From an uncultured Spartobacteria bacterium (lineage in GTDB: Bacteria > Verrucomicrobiota > Verrucomicrobiia > Chthoniobacterales > UBA6821): a stretch of 35,869 nucleotides of DNA. Below are positions 8,554-18,666 of this stretch, in pieces. The position numbers and the translations under genes are program-made. The notes beneath the pieces are model-generated. The model was given only the letters and a program-made list of their open reading frames with translations, was not told the origin of the DNA and made no database searches. Numbering within the stretch: position 1 is the stretch's first letter; each line of letters starts with the position of its first letter. The DNA lies in assembly GCA_903933015.1 (NCBI GenBank), contig CAIZIQ010000294.1:1-35869 (forward strand). Direction: 5' to 3'.

Positions 8554-9791
8554 AGAAAAAAACCGCCAAAGCCACACGCGGATCCAGCAAACCTTCGCCC
8601 TCCTTCGATTCGATTCCCGAGGTCATTGAGGAGATCCGCAAGGGCCGGATGGTAGTCGTCACCGATGACGAGGATCGTGAGAACGAGGGCGACCTCGTCA
8701 TGGCGGCCTCCAAGGTCACACCGCAGGCGGTCAATTTCATGGCCCAATACGGCCGCGGCCTCATCTGCGTGCCGGTCACCGAGGAGCGGGCATCCCATCT
8801 CGGACTCCAGCGGATGGTCGCACACAACAGGGAGCTTCATGCCACCGACTTCACCGTTTCTGTCGATGCCACCCATGGGACGACCACCGGCATCAGCGCG
8901 CGTGACCGCGCGGCAACGATCAAGGTGCTGAGTAATCCGAAGGCCGAACCGAAGGATCTTCGCCAACCGGGCCATATTTTTCCACTCCAAGCCGCCGAAG
9001 GGGGAGTCCTCAAGCGGGCAGGTCACACCGAGGCGGGAGTCGATCTCGCGCGGCTTGCGGGACTCGATCCCTCGGGGGTCATCTGCGAGATCCTCAACGA
9101 GGACGGTTCCATGGCTCGTCTTCCCGATCTCCTGAAGTTCAAAAAGAAGCACGGCCTCAGGATTTGCTCGATCAAGGATCTCATCGCCTATCGCCGCAAG
9201 AGCGAGAAGCTCGTCCTCCGGGAACAGGAGATCGTCATGCCGACCGACTTTGGGGATTTTCAGATGTTCCTCTACCGCGCAGAGATGGATAACCGTCACC
9301 ATCTGGCGCTGGTGAAGGGTCCCATCAATCCCGACAAACCGGCGCTCGTCCGCGTTCACAGCGAATGCCTCACAGGGGATGTCTTCGGATCGCGCCGCTG
9401 CGATTGCGGGAGCCAGCTCCACCGCTCCCTCGCCCAGATCGCCGAGAGCGGCCACGGCGTCCTCGTCTACATGCGTCAGGAGGGACGCGGAATCGGCCTT
9501 GCCGCCAAGATCCACGCCTACAAGCTCCAGGAGGAGGGGCTCGATACCGTCGAAGCGAACGAGCGACTCGGCTATCCAGCAGATCTCAGGGATTACGGGA
9601 CCGGAGCGCAGATCCTGGCTGACCTAGGCATCCGCAAAATCCGCCTCCTCACCAACAATCCCCGCAAGGTGGTCGGCCTTGAAGGTTACGGCATGGAAAT
9701 CGTCGAGCGTGTGCCGATCCGTTCCGAGGCCAACAAACACAACGCCCGCTATCTCTCGACGAAGAAGAAGAAACTGGGGCACATGATTTGA
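8550..9791 (+). CDS. ribBA: Bifunctional 3,4-dihydroxy-2-butanone-4-phosphate synthase / GTP cyclohydrolase II
   Basis: [15 protein letters not shown] (RibB) and [22 protein letters not shown]...[10 protein letters not shown] (RibA) motifs. ATGA overlap with mnmA. Confidence 0.93.
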   Translation: MKKKTAKATRGSSKPSPSFDSIPEVIEEIRKGRMVVVTDDEDRENEGDLVMAASKVTPQAVNFMAQYGRGLICVPVTEERASHLGLQRMVAHNRELHATDFTVSVDATHGTTTGISARDRAATIKVLSNPKAEPKDLRQPGHIFPLQAAEGGVLKRAGHTEAGVDLARLAGLDPSGVICEILNEDGSMARLPDLLKFKKKHGLRICSIKDLIAYRRKSEKLVLREQEIVMPTDFGDFQMFLYRAEMDNRHHLALVKGPINPDKPALVRVHSECLTGDVFGSRRCDCGSQLHRSLAQIAESGHGVLVYMRQEGRGIGLAAKIHAYKLQEEGLDTVEANERLGYPADLRDYGTGAQILADLGIRKIRLLTNNPRKVVGLEGYGMEIVERVPIRSEANKHNARYLSTKKKKLGHMI

Positions 9792-9876
9792 CGCGCGGGA
9801 CTCTTTATTTTCTCCCTTTAGCCTTTAGCGTTTAGCCTTCATCCTTTTCACAGTCCTTTCCGCAGTCTTTTCCCCG

Positions 9877-10356
9877 ATGCTCAAGCCGCTTCCATCACGA
9901 CCCGATTGCTCGCCTGAGGCGGCCCATCGGTTTGTCATCGTGGCCAGCCGCTATAACAACGAATTTGTGCAACCGATGGTTGAGAAGGCGATCACGGAGA
10001 TCACCACCGTGGAGCCGAACTCCAAGGTCGAGGTGATTCGGGCACCCGGCTCCTTTGAAATTCCATTCTTGGCCCGTCTTGCCATCGAGCGGAACAAGCC
10101 CGACGCGGTCATCTGCCTCGGCGTGATCTTTGAGGGGAAAACCGGGCACGCGGACCTGATCGCCGCGTCGGTCAGCGATACGCTTTCCCAGATGGCGGTC
10201 GAGACCCTCACACCCGTCATCCACGGGGTGCTCCTGCTACAGAATGAGGACCAGGCTCGGGAACGCTGTCTCGGTCATGAGATCAATCGCGGCACCGAGG
10301 GGGCTCGCGCAGCCATCGAGGCACTCCGCGCAGCGCACGCCATCACCACTATTTAA
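9877..10356 (+). CDS. ribH: 6,7-dimethyl-8-ribityllumazine synthase
   Basis: FVIVASRYNNEFVQPMVEKA, VIRAPGSFEIPFLA, CLGVIFEGKTGHADLIA motifs. Confidence 0.93.
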   Translation: MLKPLPSRPDCSPEAAHRFVIVASRYNNEFVQPMVEKAITEITTVEPNSKVEVIRAPGSFEIPFLARLAIERNKPDAVICLGVIFEGKTGHADLIAASVSDTLSQMAVETLTPVIHGVLLLQNEDQARERCLGHEINRGTEGARAAIEALRAAHAITTI

Positions 10357-10376
10357 CGACTTAACGAATCACCAAT

Positions 10377-10838
10377 ATGGGAGTACGACGCGAAGGCCGC
10401 GAGGCCGCCATCCAGTTCCTCTACCAGCGCGACCTCGGAGGAGGTGCGGGGGTTTCCGACCTCGAGGATTTCTATGCATTCCGGGGACTCAGCCCCGCCG
10501 CCCGGCGATTCTGCCAGGGATTGGTCAGCGGCATCCTCGACCATTCGGGTGAAGTCGACGTGGCGCTCCGCGAGCACACCCAGAACTACGAACTCGAGCG
10601 CCTCTCCGCCGTCGACCGCAACATTCTCCGACTGGCCATCCACGAGATGCTTTTCTGCGACGACATCCCCCCGGTGGTCTCCATCAACGAGGCGATCGAT
10701 ATCGCAAAGAAGTACGGCACCGAGGAATCGGGCCGCTTCGTCAATGGCGTCCTCGACAAGATCAAGGCGACGCTCAAGCGTCCGGATCGCACCCCCGCCT
10801 CACGGGGAGGCGCGGCATCCGAGCCTTCCGAGGAGTAA
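10377..10838 (+). CDS. nusB: Transcription antitermination factor NusB
   Basis: REGREAAIQFLYQRDLGG, ...LERLSAVDRNILRLAIHEMLF..PPVVSINEAIDIAKKYGTEESGRFVNGVLDKI are typical of NusB. Confidence 0.92.
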   Translation: MGVRREGREAAIQFLYQRDLGGGAGVSDLEDFYAFRGLSPAARRFCQGLVSGILDHSGEVDVALREHTQNYELERLSAVDRNILRLAIHEMLFCDDIPPVVSINEAIDIAKKYGTEESGRFVNGVLDKIKATLKRPDRTPASRGGAASEPSEE

Positions 10839-11689
10839 TGGCGGGTTGGCTCCAGGGAATCCTCGGGCGCATAACCGGCGCCCACGAGGCGGTGGATTGG
10901 GATGAGGTCGAGGCCGCCCTTTGGCAATCCGATCTCGGCGCTCCGACCGCGACCGCCATTCTGGAGACACTCCGATCGAAGGGAATCGCCCTCCACTCCG
11001 AAAATGTCCTCCAGGCCGCACGCGAGGAGGCGGCTAAGTATCTTCCCGAAAAGGGCACGGATCTCACCCCTTCCACGGATGGTCCCGTCGTGATCCTGAT
11101 GGTCGGGGTCAATGGCACCGGCAAAACCACCAGCAGTGCCAAACTCGCGGCACTGCTCAAATCACGGGGACAGAGCGTCCTCCTCTGCGCAGCCGATACC
11201 TTCCGCGCCGCCGCCGTGGAGCAGCTCAAATCGTGGGGTGAGAAGCTCGGTGTCGAGGTCGTCAGCAGCGAGTATGGAGCCGATCCCGCCGCCCTCTGCC
11301 ATGATGCCCTTGCCAAGGCAAGGCGTCTCAAGGCTGACTTCCTCATCTGCGACACCGCCGGCCGCCTTCACACCAAGTCGAACCTCATGCAGGAGCTCTC
11401 CAAGGTGAAGCGCTCTCTCGGAAAGATCGATCCGACGGCACCCCATGAGGTCTTTCTGGTGGCTGATACCACCACCGGGAGCAATGCCGTCGTTCAGGCC
11501 AAGGAATTCCATGCGGCCACCCCGCTCACCGGACTCATCCTCACCAAGCTGGATGGCTCCGGAAAAGGAGGCGTGGCCGTGGCCATCGCCCGAGAGACGG
11601 GAATTGCCCCCCGCTTCCTTGGAACCGGGGAGCAGGCGGGCGATCTTGCGCTCTTTGACCGAGCCTCCTTTCTGGAAAGGATGCTTTAA
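10838..11689 (+). CDS. ftsY: Signal recognition particle receptor FtsY
   Basis: VGVNGTGKTTSSAKLA G1, LLCAADTFRAAAVEQL, CDTAGRLHTKSNLMQELSKV, TKLDGSGKGGVA, GTGEQAGDLALF motifs. 1-nt overlap with nusB. Confidence 0.93.
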   Translation: MAGWLQGILGRITGAHEAVDWDEVEAALWQSDLGAPTATAILETLRSKGIALHSENVLQAAREEAAKYLPEKGTDLTPSTDGPVVILMVGVNGTGKTTSSAKLAALLKSRGQSVLLCAADTFRAAAVEQLKSWGEKLGVEVVSSEYGADPAALCHDALAKARRLKADFLICDTAGRLHTKSNLMQELSKVKRSLGKIDPTAPHEVFLVADTTTGSNAVVQAKEFHAATPLTGLILTKLDGSGKGGVAVAIARETGIAPRFLGTGEQAGDLALFDRASFLERML

Positions 11690-11768
11690 GTCATCACCTT
11701 GGAGAGGCTTCCCCCCAAGGCGTCAACCGAACAACCGTCCCGAAAGAGTAAAAAGAAGATAGTCTTCC

Positions 11769-12185
11769 CTACCACTTGAGACAGACAACGCTATCCACGC
11801 GGCCATCAGCGTCATAGGAAACCTGATAGGCTTTGTCTCGACTCCGCAGTGCGCACTCGGTGGGTGTAAAGATCACTTCGGTGATGCCTAGGGTGGCAAG
11901 ATCACAGACACCGTATAGGAGGCATTTGAAGACCTTTGTGCCACCGTTCGATCCGTTAGTGAAAGTGTAGATATCGTAGGTCCTGCCATTGCGCTCGATC
12001 GTGGAGGTTGGCGCTCCGAAATTGGCAATGAGCTTTTCCTTAGGAGTACCGATCCTAAAGAGGCCGGTGGGCTTGGCACTCGGTTGGGTAGCGGCCATGT
12101 GGACAGCACATCCGCTGGTAGAGAGAATGATCGCCAAAGCGAACAGTAGAACTCGCGATTGGAGGAAATCGAATTGTTTCATCAT
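11769..12185 (-). CDS. Small lipoprotein, SmpA/OmlA-like
   Basis: MMKQFDFLQSRVLLFALAIILSTSGCAVHMAATQPSA lipobox signal peptide, then FRIGTPKEKLIANFGAPTSTIERNGRTYDIYTF, reminiscent of the SmpA/OmlA fold. Confidence 0.6.
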   Translation of the reverse strand: MMKQFDFLQSRVLLFALAIILSTSGCAVHMAATQPSAKPTGLFRIGTPKEKLIANFGAPTSTIERNGRTYDIYTFTNGSNGGTKVFKCLLYGVCDLATLGITEVIFTPTECALRSRDKAYQVSYDADGRVDSVVCLKW

Positions 12186-12269
12186 CGCGGAACGTAGACA
12201 CCTTGAGCGGGAGAGGGAAGTGGAATGTGATCTCTCATTGAGGCCCACCTTCAACCGCATGATGGATGA

Positions 12270-12297
12270 TTGACCCCATCCGCAAGCCGTTTATCCT
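12270..12297 (+). promoter_or_regulatory. Candidate promoter of the thiC leader
   Basis: TTGACC (12270-12275), 16 nt, TATCCT (12292-12297), just upstream of the TPP aptamer. Confidence 0.45.
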
Positions 12298-12308
12298 TTG
12301 CAGAATAT

Positions 12309-12391
12309 GCAGGGGAGCCGGCCGGCTGAGAGGTCCGTGATATTACGGACGACCCTTTGAACCTGACACGGATAATGCCGTTGAAGGGAGA
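12309..12391 (+). promoter_or_regulatory. TPP riboswitch (THI element)
   Basis: GCAGGGGAGCCGGCCGGCTGAGAGGTCCGTGATATTACGGACGACCCTTTGAACCTGACACGGATAATGCCGTTGAAGGGAG contains the conserved GGCTGAGA, ACCCTTTGAACCTGA and GGATAATGCC elements, upstream of thiC. Confidence 0.96.
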
Positions 12392-12398
12392 AGACTCA

Positions 12399-12432
12399 GG
12401 CCACGCCGTGAACCCCACGCGTGGCCCTTTTA
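12399..12432 (+). terminator. Intrinsic terminator in the thiC leader (riboswitch expression platform)
   Basis: GGCCACGC-cgtgaaccccac-GCGTGGCC followed by CTTTTATT, directly after the TPP aptamer. Confidence 0.75.
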
Positions 12433-12483
12433 TTGCCTTCACCCCTTTTTTCTGACCTAACAGTCCAATAACCTTCATACTAA

Positions 12484-14471
<1,988 letters not shown>

Positions 14472-14472
<1 letters not shown>

Positions 14473-15272
14473 TGGTTTTCATAATAGCCACTATGTCCCT
14501 AGAGCAGTCGCTCTGCTTCTCTCTTTCGCCATTAGAGTTGATGGCTTTATGCGTGCTTCCAACCATGCTCCTCGCTCTCGTTGGACTCCATCTCTTCAGA
14601 AAAGCCGTCCCTCTTCGTTTTCTCAAACAGAGTCATGACGTCACGGGACCTTTTTTCAGCACGCTTGGAACTGTTTATGGGATTTTTCTAGCCTTTGTCT
14701 TCACCGTGACCTGGCAGGCATACTCCACGACATCCACCAATGTCGTCCAGGAAGCGCGTTATCTCCGCGATCTCTATTTTGTCACCAAGGCATTCCCTCA
14801 GCCGACGCAGGGAGAACTGCAACAACTCTTGCGAAATTATCGCAATTCCGTGGTGAATGATGAGTGGAGGAGCTTGGCGAAGGGCGAGGCCAGTCCGAAG
14901 ACCATTCAATTATTGCAGAAAGTCGGAGATGCCTACCTGCGCTTTAGACCGAGCACCGATCAGGAAAAAGATTTCTTTCACACATCAATCGAATGTCTCA
15001 CGACCATGAACAGCTTGAGGGCATCGCGCATTGATGATTCCTCTTCCGGTCTTCCTACAGTTCTTTGGTTTGTACTTCTGGTAGGCGCCGTTGCCACCGT
15101 CGGTCTTTCTTATCTCTTTGAGGCGCAAAACTTCTGGCTTCAAGCGATTCTCACCATGCTGCTGACCGGCGTGATCTGTATGACCTTCTGCATCATCATT
15201 GATCTGGATTTTCCATTCACGGGAGGGGCCACGATCTCCTCGGAGTCATTCCAGCGCATCGAGATGAATTAG
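14472..15272 (+). CDS. DUF4239-like (bestrophin-like) integral membrane protein
   Basis: Hydrophobic segments at both ends and HDVTGPFFSTLGTVYGIFLAFVFTVTWQAYSTTSTNVVQEARYL, resembling the DUF4239 signature. ATG overlaps the thiC TAA (TAATG). Alternative ATG at 14493. Confidence 0.65.
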
Positions 15273-15616
15273 CTCCGCTTGCGGGAGAGCATGATCTCAT
15301 TCCCCTCAGTATCGACGCACATTGCTAGGTGAGGAGGCTCCCCATTCTCAGGCTGAGGCTCCCTGAGCAAATGTCCTCCTGCCGCGACGATCTCAGCGGC
15401 TCCCACGATCACATCGGCCACTTGGAAGCTTATGCCGGTCCAGGTTCTCTTACCCTCACCTCCACCATGGATGCCGATGATACCGTTGCAAATCTCGATG
15501 TCCGTCACCGCGGGATTCTCCCTGAGGATCTTCGCCCCGAAGACGGCCGTATAGAACTTCACGGCACGAGCCGTATCCGCAGCCCAGATGATATACTTGA
15601 GGCGTTCGACATTCAT
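15269..15616 (-). CDS. VOC superfamily (glyoxalase/bleomycin-resistance-like) protein
   Basis: IIWAADTARAVKFYTAVFGAKI ... HLAMCVDTEGNEIMLSRK, a typical VOC half-fold. Confidence 0.8.
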   Translation of the reverse strand: MNVERLKYIIWAADTARAVKFYTAVFGAKILRENPAVTDIEICNGIIGIHGGGEGKRTWTGISFQVADVIVGAAEIVAAGGHLLREPQPENGEPPHLAMCVDTEGNEIMLSRKRS

Positions 15617-15638
15617 GCTCTCAAGTTAGCCAATGGAA

Positions 15639-16373
15639 CTATAACAGGGGAATCTTATCCGCCTTTGCGGCCTCGATTAGATCGGTCTGAAACTTGGGGT
15701 TGGACTCGAGCTTTTTCAAGAGGATGTCTCCAAGGTGCTGACCAACCTCCGTATCACTGGGGTAGTGGACTCCGGCTACGACGCGGCTGTCGGCAATCTG
15801 ACGGGCGCGCCTGAGTAGATCGTCGGCCTTCGCTGGGAAAATCTTTGCGAGCAGGCGAGCCTGAAGTTCGGAACCGGAAGAATGCCCGCTGGGGTAGCTG
15901 AAATCCTTTGCAGAAACGACCGGGATCACGAGGGTTGGGTGCTGGACAAACGGGCGCAGACGGCCGTTCTCTTTTTTTAGCATGCCCATGATCAGAACCT
16001 CGTCCTGATTGACATGCTCAAGGAGCGCATAGGTCTTGGGATAGGTGGTTTCGAATGCAGGATCGATCACATCGGTCACGAGCTTGATTGAGTAGTGGCT
16101 GTCGAGCTTGGCCTCGGCGATTTGCTCCGGTGTCCGGGAAGCCTGGATGCAGAGGATGATTGCCAGATCGGTCAGATCGACTTGAGAACCAAGTGCGGGG
16201 GCTTTCGGGAAATTGACCCATTCCACTTCCTTGCCCGTCAGATAGTAATGCTGCGGCTTTGAGCCTCCGTCCATGGAGCCACCCATGCCCGGTTGGGCAT
16301 GAACGGTGGAAAGCAGTCCGGATGCGCAGGCTACCATCCATGAGACAAGAAGGAGTCGTGATCGTTTCTTCAT
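15639..16373 (-). CDS. Secreted class A non-specific acid phosphatase (PAP2 superfamily, PhoN-like)
   Basis: Signal peptide MKKRSRLLLVSWMVACASGLLSTVHAQ; phosphatase signature KKENGRLRP / PSGHSSG / SRVVAGVHYPSD. Confidence 0.85.
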   Translation of the reverse strand: MKKRSRLLLVSWMVACASGLLSTVHAQPGMGGSMDGGSKPQHYYLTGKEVEWVNFPKAPALGSQVDLTDLAIILCIQASRTPEQIAEAKLDSHYSIKLVTDVIDPAFETTYPKTYALLEHVNQDEVLIMGMLKKENGRLRPFVQHPTLVIPVVSAKDFSYPSGHSSGSELQARLLAKIFPAKADDLLRRARQIADSRVVAGVHYPSDTEVGQHLGDILLKKLESNPKFQTDLIEAAKADKIPLL

Positions 16374-16544
16374 CCCTTGATCCGTATTCCCCATGAAAGG
16401 ATGAATCCATTCCCAAATGCTACCGTGGCTAAAATGTCACTCGGAGATGCCGGGTGAAAATATTTATCCATTCCCAAGCGGCCCCGGTGGCCCAATCGTA
16501 TTGTACCGTCACGCCTGTCAACATAGGTTAATGAATGAAATCCC

Positions 16545-17033
16545 ATGCCTGTGACCGCACCCATTGATTCCGGTGTCCGGATCGGACACACCCATCTGAA
16601 GGTGGCAAATCTGGAGCGATCCCTTGTGTTCTGGCGTGATGTGCTCGGCTTCGAGGTGACCCAACTCTTCGGCAAGCAGGCTGCCTTTCTCTCAGCCGGC
16701 GGCTATCACCACCATATCGGCCTGAATACCTGGGAGAGCGAGGGAGGGCAGCCTCCAGCTCCCGGCACGACCGGTCTCTATCATGTCGCGATCCTCTATC
16801 CGACTCGTGGCGCTCTTGCTGTTGCACTGAAGCGGCTGATCGCCGCGGGGATCCCGCTCGATGGGGCAGCCGACCATGGAGTCAGTGAAGCTCTGTACCT
16901 GCACGATCCCGATGGCAATGGCGTGGAGCTCTATCGGGATCGCCCCATGTCGGAGTGGCCCCGCACATCCGATGGTCAACTGGCGATGTTCACCAAGGCG
17001 CTCGATCTTGGCTCGCTTCTGAACGAGGCCTGA
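16545..17033 (+). CDS. VOC superfamily protein (catechol-2,3-dioxygenase-like)
   Basis: IGHTHLKVANLERSLVFWRDVLGFEVTQ ... HHHIGLNTWESEGG ... GLYHVAILYPTR ... LYLHDPDGNGVELYRDRP. Confidence 0.85.
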   Translation: MPVTAPIDSGVRIGHTHLKVANLERSLVFWRDVLGFEVTQLFGKQAAFLSAGGYHHHIGLNTWESEGGQPPAPGTTGLYHVAILYPTRGALAVALKRLIAAGIPLDGAADHGVSEALYLHDPDGNGVELYRDRPMSEWPRTSDGQLAMFTKALDLGSLLNEA

Positions 17034-17076
17034 TCCTCTCAAAGGTAAGTCGCCGGGGCCTGAAGTTGATTCCTGC

Positions 17077-18405
17077 TCAGGATCCAAACTCTGCCGGCTG
17101 CCCCGTTGCCTCGAGCACGGAGAGCCAGAGGTCACCTTGGAGGCTGACCTTGCGCCTGCGGACCGTGACGACGCTGATCGGGAGGTTCACATGATGACCA
17201 TGCCAACGGCCGACGACCATGTTGGTCTTGCCCGCCATGGCGGCATGTACCGCATGCTGTGCCAGGCGCAGGCAGTAGATGGCGTCCTGTGGTGAAGCCG
17301 GAACACTCCGGATAACGTAGCTCGGATCGATGTATTTGAGATTGATTTCCTTTCCGAGGGACTTGAAATGCATCTCAATCTGCTTTTTGAGGAAGGGGCC
17401 GATGTCCCCGAATTTCGCGTTGCCCGAGGCATCCTTTGCCGAGGGATCGCTCACCATCAGATGCTGCCCGGCTCCCTCGGCCACCACGATCACGGCGTGA
17501 CCACGCCCGGTGAGCCGTGCTTCCAGACACTTGAGAAGACCTTTCTCCCCGTCTAGCTGGAAAGGGGACTCCGGAATGAGGACATAGTTGACGCTGTTGT
17601 CGGCGATGGCTGCGAATGCAGCGATGAAGCCCGAGTCGCGGCCCATCAGTTTCACAAGCCCCACGCCGTTCGCGTGACCTTTGGCTTCACTGTGGGCACA
17701 GCGCACCGCCCTCACCGCCTCGGCAAAAGCTGTCTCGAAACCAAAGCACTTGTCCATGTACTCGAGGTCGTTATCAATGGTTTTGGGAATGCCCACAACG
17801 CTGATCTTGAGACCGCGGTTGGAAATCTCGGAAACAATGCCCGAGGCACCACGCAGGGTGCCGTCTCCTCCGATCACAAAAAGGATGTCGATTCCAAGTT
17901 CGACGATTTTATCGACTATCTCCTTGTTTGACTGGGGACCCCGTGACGTTCCTAGGACCGATCCCCCATCGGTGTGGATATTACTGACAAAGTCCGGTGT
18001 CAGTTTCCGGATCGAATGACCATACCGGTCGATGAACCCTTCAAAGCCATAGGGGATTCCGTAGATCGTCTTGACTCCGTAGGAGTAGCTGAGGGTCATG
18101 ACCAGCCCCCGGATGACATCATTCAGGCCGGGACAGAGGCCTCCGCAGCTGACGATGGCACAGGTGGTCTTTGCAGGATCAAAGAAGATTTTCTCACGAG
18201 GTCCGGAGCGTTCTATGGTGATCGGATCCTTCTCCCCACCCAGCTCCATGATGATCTTTTCGATGGAGTGATCGAAGAGGATTCGATGCCTCTCATCTGT
18301 TACAAAATTTGCATTCGCATCCTGTCGAAGCTCGTGCAACGGGGAATGATATCTTGGTGAACCCAGATTCTGGATTTCAAAATCGCTCTTGGTGAATTTC
18401 GGCAT
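17077..18405 (-). CDS. 6-phosphofructokinase, group III-like
   Basis: IVSCGGLCPGLNDVIRGLV, YGIPYGFEGFIDRY, FVIGGDGTLRGA, GIPKTIDNDL and GRDSGFIAAFA motifs. Start chosen at MPKFTKSDFEI. Confidence 0.9.
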   Translation of the reverse strand: MPKFTKSDFEIQNLGSPRYHSPLHELRQDANANFVTDERHRILFDHSIEKIIMELGGEKDPITIERSGPREKIFFDPAKTTCAIVSCGGLCPGLNDVIRGLVMTLSYSYGVKTIYGIPYGFEGFIDRYGHSIRKLTPDFVSNIHTDGGSVLGTSRGPQSNKEIVDKIVELGIDILFVIGGDGTLRGASGIVSEISNRGLKISVVGIPKTIDNDLEYMDKCFGFETAFAEAVRAVRCAHSEAKGHANGVGLVKLMGRDSGFIAAFAAIADNSVNYVLIPESPFQLDGEKGLLKCLEARLTGRGHAVIVVAEGAGQHLMVSDPSAKDASGNAKFGDIGPFLKKQIEMHFKSLGKEINLKYIDPSYVIRSVPASPQDAIYCLRLAQHAVHAAMAGKTNMVVGRWHGHHVNLPISVVTVRRRKVSLQGDLWLSVLEATGQPAEFGS

Positions 18406-18510
18406 AGGGGTGGGCGAGGTACTGCTCCCAGGAAGCAATAATCGTTCCGGACACAGGAAACACGATTGGTTTCTTGAGCTTCCCCGGCTATTGCTCATGC
18501 GCTTGCCGGC

Positions 18511-18666
18511 ATGAACATCTTTGGGACCGATGAATCCCGCGGCGCCATTTTAAAGTATCTCTCAGAAGTTGTTTGCCGTGAGGTGATTGCAAGGGAAACA
18601 AATCCCGAGGGCATTTACAAACCACGTCTACGCCTTGATCCCGTGCTCTTTCTTTTGCAGTTCTAA
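18511..18666 (+). CDS. Possible small ORF (51 aa), unknown function
   Basis: ATG at 18511 to TAA at 18664-18666: MNIFGTDESRGAILKYLSEVVCREVIARETNPEGIYKPRLRLDPVLFLLQF. It fills most of the gap between the PFK gene and the RND operon. No clear Shine-Dalgarno. Confidence 0.25.
   Translation: MNIFGTDESRGAILKYLSEVVCREVIARETNPEGIYKPRLRLDPVLFLLQF

Noticed and set aside
7537-9515. Overlapping 346-aa and 351-aa minus-strand ORFs
   Set aside because: Antisense to mnmA and ribBA, whose motifs are unambiguous.
16516-16525. CTGTCAACAT as a possible Pho box upstream of the phosphatase
   Set aside because: Only one half-site resembles CTGTCAT and it coincides with a better minus-strand TTGACA -35 hexamer.
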